Source of the DNA: Archaeoglobus sp. JdFR-37
Lineage (GTDB): Archaea; Halobacteriota; Archaeoglobi; Archaeoglobales; Archaeoglobaceae
DNA length: 49,917 nt
Reading direction: 5' to 3'
Assembly: GCA_002010215.1 (NCBI GenBank)
Contig: MTMY01000027.1
Location: 1-49,917 of the forward strand
A program made the translations under genes and the position numbers. Each line of letters starts with the position of its first letter. The first letter of the stretch is position 1. The notes beneath the pieces were generated by a model that made no database searches, had not been told where the DNA came from, and was given only the letters and a program-made list of their open reading frames with translations. This document shows, piece after piece, positions 7,708 through 16,267 of this stretch.

Positions 7708-10374
7708 ATGATGGCCTCCAAGGTAGCATCAGGAATAATTCAGGGTGTAGTTCAGGGCAGGCCCTACGATGATGATGAAATTCTTTCAACTCTCCACCCT
7801 CTTGTAGCTGAGTGGTTCCTCTCAAACTTCTCTTCCTTCACTCCTCCGCAAAGATATGCCATTGTGGAGGCATATAAGGGCAATAATGTTCTCATCTCAT
7901 CCCCAACAGGAAGTGGAAAAACTCTGGCAGCATTTCTCACGGCAATAAGCATGCTTGTTGAACTTGCTGAAAAAGGGGAGCTTGAAGATAAAGTTTATGT
8001 TGTTTACGTCTCACCTTTGAGAGCTCTCAACAACGACATCAGAAGAAACCTTCAGGAACCACTGGAGGGAATATACAGGATTGCAGAAGAAAAGGGGATA
8101 AAGCTGCAGCCTATAAGGGTGGCAGTGAGGACAGGGGATACTGATGCATCTGAAAGGCAGAAGCAGATGAGAAAGCCGCCCCACATCCTTATCACCACCC
8201 CTGAAACCCTCGCGATAATTCTTTGTTCACCCAAGTTCTCCAAATCCCTTACAGGCGTAAGATATCTGATAGTTGATGAAGTGCACGCTTTGGCTGAGAA
8301 CAAGCGAGGAAGCCATCTTGCGCTCAGCATGGAGAGGCTTGAGAGAATTCAGGAGGGGACTCAGGAAGGCAGGATGGTAAGGATTGGCTTGTCCGCCACC
8401 ATTGCACCTCTCGACGAGGTTGCCAGATTTCTGGTGGGGTTTGAAGATGGCAGAAGTGGGAGAAGTGGTGGAAACGGAAAGGAACGGGGCTGTGTTGTAG
8501 CAGACGTGACCTTCGAAAAGAAAATAGATATCAGAGTTATTTCACCCATCGATGACTTTTTTGCAGCATCAGCAGATGAAATCAGCGAGAAACTCTACTC
8601 TCTGCTGGCAGAAATGGTGAAAAAAGCGAGAACAGCCCTGATTTTCACAAATACAAGAAGTGCCACAGAGCGAGTGGTTTTCCACCTGAAAAAGAAGCTC
8701 GGAGACGATTTCCCCATAAAGGCTCACCACTCATCTCTCTCAAAAGAAGTGAGGCTAGAGGTGGAGGAAGAGCTCAAAAATGGAATGCTCAGATGTGTTG
8801 TTTCATCGACCAGCCTTGAGCTTGGGATAGATATTGGCTACATCGATCTGGTTATCCTTCTTGGTTCACCAAAAAGCATAAACCGGGCTCTGCAGCGCAT
8901 TGGCAGAAGTGGTCACAGGCTCCATGATGTAAGCGTGGGCAGAATTGTAGTGGTTGATCAGGATGACCTTGTTGAATGTACAGTTCTGGCTAAGGAGGCG
9001 CTAGAGAGGAGGCTTGACAGGATAAGCATACCCAAGAAGCCTCTCGATGTTCTCTGCCAGCACATTGTCGGGATGGCTATAGAAAAGAAATGGAGCGTTG
9101 ACGAGGCACTATCTCTGATAAGGAGAGCATATCCCTACAGAGAGCTCACAAAAGAGGAGTTTGTTTCTGTTCTGAGATATCTGAGCGGGAGTTACTCTGA
9201 GCTTGAAAAGAAAAAGGTGTATGGAAAGATATGGTTTGATGAGGAGGAGGGGGTTTTCGGGAGGAGAGGCAAAACCATAAGACCGATCTATTACCTGAAT
9301 GTCGGCACAATTCCCGATGAGGTTGCCATAAGTGTCATAACGAAGGAAGGAAGGCTGGTTGGAAAAGTGGAGGAGGAATTCGCTGAGAGATTGCTGAAGG
9401 GCGACATTTTCGTGCTTGCTGGCAGAACCTTTCGCTTTCTGAAATCAAAGGGGATGAGCATAATTGTTGAAGAGGTGCCGGGAGAGAAGCCCACAGTCCC
9501 AAGCTGGTTTTCAGAGCAGTTACCTCTTAGCTATGATTTAGCTTTGAGGATTCAGAAGTTCAGAAGAACCATCGAGGAGCTGCTTGAAGAGGATGGCAGC
9601 GAAAATAGCTGCGTCGATTATCTAATGGAGAACTACGGAATTGATGAAGGGGCAGCGAGGGCAATCGAGAACTATTTCAAGGAGCAGAAGCTTTTCAGCT
9701 CCATCCCAACTGACAGAAGGCTTGTCGTCGAGAAATTTGAGGCTGAAGGAAGGCATTATTATGTTTTCCACACTCTGGTGGGCAGAAGGGCCAACAGCGC
9801 TCTATCAAGAGTCTTTGCATTCAGAGTTGGAAAAATGAAGGGGTGCAATGTCCAGATAGCTCTCAATGACAACGGATTCATGTTTGTTTTGCCTCGCAAC
9901 CGAACCCTGACCAATGATGAAATAAAGGCCCTTTTCACCACAGAGAACTTCAGGGAAGAGCTGATAGAAAGCCTAGAGAAGACGGAGATGCTGAGGAGGA
10001 GGTTCAGGCATGTAGCAGTGAGATCAATGATGGTTCTCCGCAACTATCTGGGCAGGGAGAAGAGCGTGTGGAGGCAGCAGATGAGTGCTGATACGCTGCT
10101 TCGAGTTATAAAGAGGAATTTTGGAGATGACTTCCCGGTTCTCAAAGAGACATATCGGGAGATAATTGAGGATTCAATGGATATAGGAAATGCCCTTGAT
10201 TTTCTGTTGAAGATTAATAGGGAAGTGGAACTGGATATTGTCAGGATTCCATATCCAAGCCCCTTCGCTCTGAACATCTATGTGCTTGGTGAGGAGGATA
10301 TAGTGCTCATGGAGGATAGAAGGAAAGTGATTAGGGCGATACACGAAAAAATACTGCAGGTTATAGCCACATGA
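7708..10374 (+). CDS. lhr: Lhr-type superfamily 2 DNA helicase
   Basis: Large helicase-related ATPase of 888 residues that unwinds branched DNA and is thought to act in repair. The motifs in order are a Q-motif FTPPQRYA (about 44-51), Walker A SSPTGSGKT (64-72), VSPLRALN (Ia), TTPETLA (Ib), DEVH box at 190-193, GLSATI (III), LIFTNTRSATERV (IV), SLELGIDIG (V) and QRIGRSGH (VI, 396-403). The remaining roughly 450 residues match the winged-helix and beta-barrel Lhr core. A glycine/serine/arginine-rich insertion (GRSGRSGGNGKERG) sits just after the SAT motif region. The stop overlaps the phosphoesterase gene by 4 nt, so the two are co-translated. Confidence 0.92.
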   Translation: MMASKVASGIIQGVVQGRPYDDDEILSTLHPLVAEWFLSNFSSFTPPQRYAIVEAYKGNNVLISSPTGSGKTLAAFLTAISMLVELAEKGELEDKVYVVYVSPLRALNNDIRRNLQEPLEGIYRIAEEKGIKLQPIRVAVRTGDTDASERQKQMRKPPHILITTPETLAIILCSPKFSKSLTGVRYLIVDEVHALAENKRGSHLALSMERLERIQEGTQEGRMVRIGLSATIAPLDEVARFLVGFEDGRSGRSGGNGKERGCVVADVTFEKKIDIRVISPIDDFFAASADEISEKLYSLLAEMVKKARTALIFTNTRSATERVVFHLKKKLGDDFPIKAHHSSLSKEVRLEVEEELKNGMLRCVVSSTSLELGIDIGYIDLVILLGSPKSINRALQRIGRSGHRLHDVSVGRIVVVDQDDLVECTVLAKEALERRLDRISIPKKPLDVLCQHIVGMAIEKKWSVDEALSLIRRAYPYRELTKEEFVSVLRYLSGSYSELEKKKVYGKIWFDEEEGVFGRRGKTIRPIYYLNVGTIPDEVAISVITKEGRLVGKVEEEFAERLLKGDIFVLAGRTFRFLKSKGMSIIVEEVPGEKPTVPSWFSEQLPLSYDLALRIQKFRRTIEELLEEDGSENSCVDYLMENYGIDEGAARAIENYFKEQKLFSSIPTDRRLVVEKFEAEGRHYYVFHTLVGRRANSALSRVFAFRVGKMKGCNVQIALNDNGFMFVLPRNRTLTNDEIKALFTTENFREELIESLEKTEMLRRRFRHVAVRSMMVLRNYLGREKSVWRQQMSADTLLRVIKRNFGDDFPVLKETYREIIEDSMDIGNALDFLLKINREVELDIVRIPYPSPFALNIYVLGEEDIVLMEDRRKVIRAIHEKILQVIAT

Positions 10375-11078
10375 AGGTTAGCAGTGTTGAGCTGACCCCT
10401 GAGAAGGCCGTTGTAATCGGCAGCACTGCTATCATCTCCGATTTACATCTGGGAATGGAGAGCGTGCTGCAGGAAAGGGGCTTTGCTCTGCCAAGGGTTC
10501 AGATCAGAGAAGTAATCAAAAGTTTCGAAGAAATCGTTGAGAAGTATGACATCGAAAGGCTGGTGATAGCTGGTGACTTCAAGCACGAATTCAGCAGAAA
10601 CATGCCCTATGAGTGGGAGGATGTTGAGGAATTCCTGTCAAATTTCTCCGAACTTGAAATTTTGGCTGTTAGGGGAAACCACGACAACTTCCTTGCTGCA
10701 ATTCTTGCAAAACGCGGCATAGAGCTGGTAGAGAGCGTTGAAATTGGGGGTTACACCGTTGTCCATGGCCACAAGGAGATTGACAGTATGAAAGCAGGTA
10801 AAATAATCATGGGTCACGAACATCCTGTGGTCAGAGTCAGATACGAGGGTGGCATTTACACTTTCCCCTGTTACTTGCGTTACAGAGATAGGGGGAAAGA
10901 GATAATCGTGCTGCCTGCATTCTCGCCCATCGTTTCAGGTAGCGATGTTCTTTCAATAGACTTCTTCCTCTCACCTCTGCTGCCGGATGTTGAGGATGTG
11001 GAGGTTTACGCCATCGAAGATGACGTTTTTTATCTTGGCAGGGTAAAAGAGTTGAGGAGGGTTGTTGGTGAAATTTAA
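10371..11078 (+). CDS. Calcineurin-like metallophosphoesterase (COG1407, Lhr partner)
   Basis: Predicted metal-dependent phosphoesterase of 235 residues. It shows the full set of ligands: SDLHLG (D24, H26), AGDFKHE, RGNHDN, VVHGHK and MGHEHP. The family is related to bacterial PdeM, which is encoded with a ligase-associated Lhr-like helicase, and here it overlaps the lhr stop by ATGA. The arrangement suggests a shared DNA end-processing or repair role; the substrate is unknown. Confidence 0.85.
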   Translation: MKVSSVELTPEKAVVIGSTAIISDLHLGMESVLQERGFALPRVQIREVIKSFEEIVEKYDIERLVIAGDFKHEFSRNMPYEWEDVEEFLSNFSELEILAVRGNHDNFLAAILAKRGIELVESVEIGGYTVVHGHKEIDSMKAGKIIMGHEHPVVRVRYEGGIYTFPCYLRYRDRGKEIIVLPAFSPIVSGSDVLSIDFFLSPLLPDVEDVEVYAIEDDVFYLGRVKELRRVVGEI

Positions 11079-11388
11079 AGGCGGAAAATGGGAGGACAGA
11101 GGGAATTATAGAGTTATGAAGGTTTTTGACATTGCTACCGACTCTTTCGTCCAGATCGTGGAAATCAGAGGGAAAGTGGGGAAGCACTATCACCTGAATC
11201 AGACAGAAGTTTTTGTTATAATGGATGGAGGAGGAAGGCTGGGGATTGGGGATGAAGAGTGGGATGTTAAGGCAGGAGACATCCTCCTCTGCAGGCCAAA
11301 AAGCATCCACTTCGTTGAGAGCGATTTTGTGAGAATTCTGGTTTTCAAATACGGGTGGAAGCCGGATGACACGGTGTGGCTGGAGTGA
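11068..11388 (+). CDS. Small cupin-domain protein
   Basis: Single-domain cupin of about 106 residues. The metal-binding motif 1 reads GKHYHLNQTEVFVIMDGGG (two His, then Glu), and motif 2 region includes AGDILLCRPKSIHF. The GTG at 11068 is chosen because GAGGAGGG stands 6 nt upstream; an upstream in-frame TTG at 11062 is too close to that site. It overlaps the phosphoesterase by 11 nt, so it belongs to the lhr operon. Whether it is an enzyme or a ligand-binding protein cannot be told. Confidence 0.8.
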   Translation: MKFKGGKWEDRGNYRVMKVFDIATDSFVQIVEIRGKVGKHYHLNQTEVFVIMDGGGRLGIGDEEWDVKAGDILLCRPKSIHFVESDFVRILVFKYGWKPDDTVWLE

Positions 11389-11488
11389 AAGTATTGTTTA
11401 TAATTTCTCGGGCATTAGGGGGAGCAGAGAGAAATCATTAAGGCGAGATGGATTCACTCAAACCCACAAGAATCTTGATCATATTTCA

Positions 11489-11984
11489 TTACCAGCACAA
11501 AACCCCTTCTTCCCCACTTTGAAGTTTCAAAACCACTCCTTTCTCCACTGTCGTCCCGGGAGCACCACCCACTTGGGAATGATCTATTTCATTACTGATT
11601 ATAGGCGTAAGCTTCCAGCATTACGTAGTATTCCTGCGGATAATCGTTTCTGATTGTTCCATTCAGCAAAATGACCGGTTCATCGGGTCTTATGATGGAC
11701 ACGATTTCGTCAGTTTCCTGTCATTCTCCACCTGAAGGGTTGAACAGTAAATCCCTTTCTCCAGCGTGATGGTCTCAGTCGTATAGTTCAGAAGCAGTAT
11801 TCGGGTCTTTTTACTAACATGATATACTCATTCCGCAAAAGATGGGATGCATTCACCGAGAGACGGAGCTACCCGTATCCTAGAGATATTAACTTCTTTG
11901 TCTCTAACCTCTCCAGTTTTTTCAGAGCCGTAAAATATGCAAGTAGGAGAGCAAGTAGCGGGAATACCGTAATTAATGCTTCAT
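11489..11984 (-). pseudogene. Decayed gene for an exported or membrane-anchored protein
   Basis: Reading the minus strand from an ATG at 11984, with SD-like GAGGTGAT just before it, gives coding-like sequence only if the frame is changed several times. A signal or TM segment LITVFPLLALLLAYFTALKK is out of frame with the ATG. Next come an in-frame TAG after SLGYG, then NEYIMLVK, a frameshift at an A-run, TRILLLNYTTETITLEKGIY, another frameshift, then EIVSIIRPDEPVILLNGTI and QEYYVMLEAYAYNQ, stop (11592-11594). A further fragment, GGAPGTTVEKGVVLKLQSGE, continues to a stop at 11489. The pieces join into one plausible beta-rich exported protein of about 150 residues. No family was recognised. Plus-strand frames over this stretch look random. 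Confidence 0.6.
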
Positions 11985-12073
11985 CCTATCACCTCTATCC
12001 GTCAATCGCCATTATAGTACTCCACACGACTCTAACAGGCCAACTTTACCACTTCAAGTGTTCAAGTGCGTAA

Positions 12074-12270
12074 GCAGTCACAATCAATATCAGTCTTTAT
12101 AATGTCTACTATGTGCCGGAAATTTCAAATTGATGTCTGCTTCCAAGCTGATTTAATATTTTACACTTGATGCAAATTATCTAACAACATTTAAAATAAC
12201 TACTCCGATATTGCACGCCGTTAACACAAGCCCTGAATCATTTTTACTATAACTCCACATAACAATTATT
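12074..12270 (+). promoter_or_regulatory. Promoter region of the FAD/Fe-S oxidoreductase
   Basis: There is no coding signal. A TATA-like TTTTTACTATAAC at about 12241-12253 lies about 24 nt before the ATG at 12271, which lacks an SD, so the mRNA is probably leaderless. Confidence 0.45.
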
Positions 12271-15200
12271 ATGGGGGAAATTTCTCTGTTCGATGAGTTG
12301 AGAAGAGAAGTAACAATGATTACCAGTGACGAGATCGAGAGAAAACTGTATTCTCATGACGTTGGTACCCCTCCAAAACCCTTCAGGAGGTTTCTGGGCA
12401 CAGCGGACATCGTCGTGAAACCGCAAAGCGTGGAAGAGCTGAAGAAAGTGCTTGAGATAGCAAAAAAGAGAAGCATTCCTGTGATTCCCAGAGGAAAAGC
12501 CACTTCCGGCTATGGAGGAGTTATACCTGTTAAAGGAGGAATAGTGCTAGACCTTACGGCTCTGAACAGAATAATCGAGATCGATGAGGAGAGAATGATT
12601 GCAGTTGTTGAGCCGGGGGTTGTATGGAAGAGGCTGGACGAAGAGCTGAGAAAAAAGGGTCTAACTTTGCGCCTTTATCCAACAAGCTATCCCTCATCAA
12701 CTGTTGCCGGCTGGCTGGCCCAGGAAGGAGCCGGGATAGGAAGCTTTACCTACGGCTGGTTTTCGGAGAACGTTGAATACGCAAAGATTCTGCTGCTAGA
12801 TGGTGAGATAAGGGAGCTGAGGGGAGAAGAACTGAAACTGGTTAGCGGGGCGTGCGGTACAACCGGAATAATTGTAGAAGTGGGAGTGAAGGTTAGAAAG
12901 CTGCACGAGGAGAAGATTGAGGCCTTCGCTTTTGATGATGCCGGATCCCTCCAGATATTCATTGAGAGGCTTCAAGAGGAGAAGGCAAATGTATGGAGTG
13001 TTTCTTTCGTAAATCCCGACGGAGCTTTTCTCAAAAGCCGGGTTCCGCCAAAAACTCATCACGGGCACCCCATTGAGGAAATTCCAGCACTGCCGGAGAA
13101 ATTCATAGCAATTGTTGCTCATTTTGACTCATCTGAAAGAATTACGGAGATTGCAGAAGGATCTGGGGGAGAGAGACTGGATGATGAGATTGCTGAGCAT
13201 GAATGGGAAGAGCGCTTCAATCCAATGCGGATAAAGAGGCTCGGACCGAGCCTAATTCCAATGGAAGCCGTTATTCCAGCATCAAAGCTGGCGGAGTTCA
13301 TTGATGAGTTCGGCAAAGTTGTAGGAAAGCACATGTACTTGCTTGAAGGATTCGCCGTTAAGGGCGGAGAGATCGTTCTGCTGGGCTTTGTGCCCCATGA
13401 TGAGCGAAGATGGGACTACTCCATGGCTTGGAGTCTTGCGTTGAGATTCAACGAAATTGCCGAGAAGCTTGGAGGCAGGCCTTATTCTACTGGACTCTAC
13501 CTCGCCCATAAGGCTGAGAAGGTGCTTGGCAGGGAGAGAGTTGAAGCGTTGAAGAGATTCAAAGCAGAAGTGGATGCAAGAGGCATACTCAATCCTGGGA
13601 AAGTCGTCGACCCTTCAATAGCAGCCAGACTCATAAGCATTGCCGAGAACTTCAGCTTTGCATCATCTCTGGCGGGGAGCATTGAATATGCGGAAAAGTA
13701 TGAAAATGGGGAGGGTAGAGAGCTTCCGGGCATGGTGGAGTGGTTTGCATACGCATGCGCTCAGTGTGGATACTGCGTGGAGGATTGCACGGAATATGAC
13801 GCAAAGAAATGGGAGAGTACCTCGCCAAGAGGTAAGTTCTACTTCCTGAAGATGGTCATTGAGGGCGAGGCGGAATTCGATCAGGACATGGTGAACAAGT
13901 TCCTGCTCTGCACTACCTGTGAGAAGTGCAACATCAACTGTCAGCTTGCCATTCCTGTTCTTGAAAACTGGGAGCTTATGAGGGATTACCTGATAGGAAA
14001 ACGAAACTTCATGACCTTTCCGCCCTTCGAGATTATGGCAGCAAGCCTGGAGAACAATTTGAATATATGGGCTGGCTACAGAAGGAATAGGGCAGACTGG
14101 CTTTACGGAGATGAAGACCTCTATGAAAGGGTGAAAGACAATCTGAGTAAAAACTCAGATGTAGCTTATTTTGCAGGCTGCACCGCAAGCTTCGTGGAAC
14201 AGGATATAGCCAAAGCTGCCGTAACGCTGCTCAGCGAAGCTGGAATTGAATTTCAGTATCTTGGCACAGATGAGGCTTGCTGCGGAATTCCAATGCTTGT
14301 AGCCGGAAAATGGGACATCTTTGAGAAAATAATGAGGCACAACATAGAGGAAATGAAAAGACGAGGGGTTAAGAAGGTGATAACATCCTGTCCAGCCTGC
14401 TGGCTTGTGTGGCACCACTATTACAAAGAATTCGCCAATAAACTTGGCATCGAATACGACATAGAAGCGGAGCACTACACAGAGGTGCTGGCTGAGAAGA
14501 TAAAGAGCGGAGAGTGTGCAATCCCTGAATTTTCGGAGTCTGATATTACTGTCACCTTCCACGACTCCTGTCACCTTGGCAGAGCTGGCGGCATATACGA
14601 ACCACCAAGGGAGCTAATAAGGGCTGCTGGCGTGAAATTTGTGGAGATGGAGCACAACAGAGAGAATGCTCTTTGTTGCGGAAGTGTTTTGACAAGGATT
14701 GGCGAGCCACGCCCCACTTCAAACTACCTTGGCGGAAAGAGGATTAAGGAGGCAATAGATGCTGGGGCAGATATTATACTGGCTGTTTGCCCGTGCTGCC
14801 AGTTCCAGCTGAGGGTTGCAAGCAAAGAGAATGGCTATAATGTGCCTGTAAAGGATCTGGCAGCCTTCATTAGCGGACTTTGTGGTGTCGAATTTCAGGA
14901 CCCCACAGACTACTGTCTGAGCATGTGGACCACCTTTGATGCCATGATAGCTCTGATGCAGCCCAAAAATATGGCGGAGTTGATGAAGGCCCTGATGCCA
15001 AAGATGATTGAGGCGATGCCGGGGAGCATGAAGGCAATGATGAAGTTTGCCAAGAAAGCTAGGATGTTGAAAGCGATGAAACCGCTAATGCCGAAAATGA
15101 TGCCCATGCTGATGCCGAAGATTATGCCCAAAGTCATGCCAGACATGCTGAAAGAAGTGGAGAAGCGCGTCCCAATGCCGGAGCACATGAAGGATCAGAT

Positions 15201-15309
15201 GCCTGATCTGATGCCGAAGGTAATGGAAAATCTGATGCCGAAAATGCTACCAGATGTTGCTCCACTGGTGGTCGAGGATATGGTGAAGTATATTGAGAGT
15301 ACATTTTAA
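12271..15309 (+). CDS. FAD-linked oxidase / Fe-S oxidoreductase fusion (D-lactate or glycolate type) with Met-Pro-rich tail
   Basis: This 1012-residue protein joins a GlcD/D-lactate dehydrogenase half to a GlcF/HdrD-like half. The N-terminal FAD_binding_4 domain (about 40-210) includes IPRGKATSGYGG; the FAD-oxidase C domain runs to about 450, ending GILNPGKVVD. Two ferredoxin motifs follow: CAQCGYCVEDC near 494 and CTTCEKCNINC near 546. Two CCG-type cysteine-rich domains contain CCGIPM (about 669) with CPACW, and HDSCH, CCGS (about 801) with CPCCQ. Residues 895-1012 form an unusual tail with 27 Met and 11 Met-Pro pairs. The likely reaction is oxidation of a 2-hydroxy acid with electrons passed through Fe-S clusters to a membrane or thiol acceptor. 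The substrate is not certain. Confidence 0.85.
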   Translation: MGEISLFDELRREVTMITSDEIERKLYSHDVGTPPKPFRRFLGTADIVVKPQSVEELKKVLEIAKKRSIPVIPRGKATSGYGGVIPVKGGIVLDLTALNRIIEIDEERMIAVVEPGVVWKRLDEELRKKGLTLRLYPTSYPSSTVAGWLAQEGAGIGSFTYGWFSENVEYAKILLLDGEIRELRGEELKLVSGACGTTGIIVEVGVKVRKLHEEKIEAFAFDDAGSLQIFIERLQEEKANVWSVSFVNPDGAFLKSRVPPKTHHGHPIEEIPALPEKFIAIVAHFDSSERITEIAEGSGGERLDDEIAEHEWEERFNPMRIKRLGPSLIPMEAVIPASKLAEFIDEFGKVVGKHMYLLEGFAVKGGEIVLLGFVPHDERRWDYSMAWSLALRFNEIAEKLGGRPYSTGLYLAHKAEKVLGRERVEALKRFKAEVDARGILNPGKVVDPSIAARLISIAENFSFASSLAGSIEYAEKYENGEGRELPGMVEWFAYACAQCGYCVEDCTEYDAKKWESTSPRGKFYFLKMVIEGEAEFDQDMVNKFLLCTTCEKCNINCQLAIPVLENWELMRDYLIGKRNFMTFPPFEIMAASLENNLNIWAGYRRNRADWLYGDEDLYERVKDNLSKNSDVAYFAGCTASFVEQDIAKAAVTLLSEAGIEFQYLGTDEACCGIPMLVAGKWDIFEKIMRHNIEEMKRRGVKKVITSCPACWLVWHHYYKEFANKLGIEYDIEAEHYTEVLAEKIKSGECAIPEFSESDITVTFHDSCHLGRAGGIYEPPRELIRAAGVKFVEMEHNRENALCCGSVLTRIGEPRPTSNYLGGKRIKEAIDAGADIILAVCPCCQFQLRVASKENGYNVPVKDLAAFISGLCGVEFQDPTDYCLSMWTTFDAMIALMQPKNMAELMKALMPKMIEAMPGSMKAMMKFAKKARMLKAMKPLMPKMMPMLMPKIMPKVMPDMLKEVEKRVPMPEHMKDQMPDLMPKVMENLMPKMLPDVAPLVVEDMVKYIESTF

Positions 15310-15572
15310 TTTTTTATTTTATTTTTATTGCCATTTTATTGACACATTTATTTAACAAAACAGCGAGGAATCTTTCTTTTATCCTTTTATTTTAATACCA
15401 ATGAAGCTCTGAGAAGGAGGAGGGGCTTAGTGGGCGGGATAAAAAAGATATGGGGGATTTAGGAGCCCCTATGTGACAAAAATTTAACAACATCTTAGGG
15501 TAGCCTATTACTTTCGCTCCACTCTCAAGGTAAATATATTGACGCCTTCACTCAACAAAAGGGGTGATAAAA
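15310..15572 (+). other. Terminator-like T-rich region and promoter of a small ORF
   Basis: T-rich runs at 15310-15345 follow the oxidoreductase stop and resemble an archaeal terminator. AGGGGCT (15421-15427) and AGCCCCT (15464-15470) form an inverted repeat with a 36-nt loop, which might fold in RNA. TAAATATATT at 15531-15540 is a TATA-like box suited to the 21-codon gene at 15573. Otherwise nothing was recognised. Confidence 0.4.
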
Positions 15573-15638
15573 ATGAGCATCTACTGGGAAAGGCTTCTAG
15601 AGAGGGTTAGGGCGATGGAAGAAATCGAAAAAAGATAA
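15573..15638 (+). CDS. Candidate 21-residue microprotein
   Basis: ATG at 15573 is preceded by a strong SD, GGGGTGAT (15561-15568), and a TATA-like box at 15531-15540. The frame encodes MSIYWERLLERVRAMEEIEK plus a final R, and then TAA. The peptide would be a single charged, amphipathic helix. Promoter, SD, ATG and stop are all well placed, which is unusual for a chance frame. No family is recognised. It converges with the small membrane-protein gene at 15643. A short remnant of a longer gene is the main alternative. Confidence 0.45.
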   Translation: MSIYWERLLERVRAMEEIEKR

Positions 15639-15642
15639 TAAA

Positions 15643-15954
15643 TTACATGCCAAGGGATTTCAGAATCACTGAGAACACATCGTTTACAATATGAATATCA
15701 TTCATTTCCAGCACTGTGTTCAGCACCGCCCCGATAATTGCACCCACTATCAGGGACGACAGTATTCTCACCTTTATTATCAGAATCAGTGCTATTACAA
15801 GCAGTATGAGGGTCGATGCAGCACCTATCTGGCTGAGTTGCGCCGCAGTCTCACTCAGTGCCTCATTCATCAGGTTGAACAGGGTTGCAATCCCTGTCAT
15901 GCCAAAAAGGAATCCAATCAGGACGCCAATCACAATGATTGTTGTGTCTCCCAT
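15643..15954 (-). CDS. Small membrane protein of unknown function
   Basis: The product is 103 residues with three predicted membrane segments: IIVIGVLIGFLFGMTGIATL, STLILLVIALILIIKV and LSSLIVGAIIGAVLNTVL, joined by short loops. A TATA-like TTATATTT lies about 28 nt before the ATG at 15954, so it is probably leaderless and divergent from the gene at 16033. No family was recognised, and it has no cysteines or clear catalytic residues. Confidence 0.7.
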   Translation of the reverse strand: MGDTTIIVIGVLIGFLFGMTGIATLFNLMNEALSETAAQLSQIGAASTLILLVIALILIIKVRILSSLIVGAIIGAVLNTVLEMNDIHIVNDVFSVILKSLGM

Positions 15955-16032
15955 AATAGAAAGTAATAAAGAAGAAATATAACTCTTTTGTTATCCAAAA
16001 AGCTTAATTAGTTTCCGGCATAAGGATATTCG

Positions 16033-16266
16033 ATGGCTCTGGGCTTTGTGCTGATTAAGGTATCCCCTAGAAAGGAGCGGGAAGTGTACGAAAAGCTGGC
16101 GAAACTCAAGGAAGTTGAGGAACTGTATCCACTCTTTGGCGAGTACGATTTGATTGCTAAAGTGGTAGTTAAAGATTTTGAAGAGCTCAGCGAGGTTGTC
16201 GTAAAGAAAATAAGGTCTGTAGATGGAGTTATAGAAACAAAAACACTTACTGGAGCCAAATTCTAG
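16033..16266 (+). CDS. Stand-alone Lrp/AsnC ligand-binding (RAM) domain protein
   Basis: At 77 residues this is only the effector-binding half of an Lrp/AsnC regulator, with no helix-turn-helix. The typical RAM segments are present: GFVLIKVSPRKEREVYEKL, then ELYPLFGEYDLIAKV and VDGVIETKTLTG. Stand-alone RAM proteins are common in archaea and probably bind amino acids or modulate partner regulators. A TATA-like TTAATTAG about 26 nt before the ATG suggests a leaderless start. One nt separates it from the ACT-domain gene, so they are probably translated together. Confidence 0.85.
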   Translation: MALGFVLIKVSPRKEREVYEKLAKLKEVEELYPLFGEYDLIAKVVVKDFEELSEVVVKKIRSVDGVIETKTLTGAKF

Positions 16267-16267
16267 C

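Noticed and set aside
11366-11653. 95-codon plus-strand frame after the cupin gene
   Set aside because: Its residues look random and it is antisense to the decayed minus-strand gene, which has better coding signs.
11819-12073. 84-codon plus-strand frame
   Set aside because: Antisense to the signal-peptide part of the decayed gene; no SD, no family resemblance.
15421-15470. AGGGGCT/AGCCCCT inverted repeat as an RNA gene
   Set aside because: Only 7 bp with a 36-nt loop; no other paired segments or known RNA motifs.
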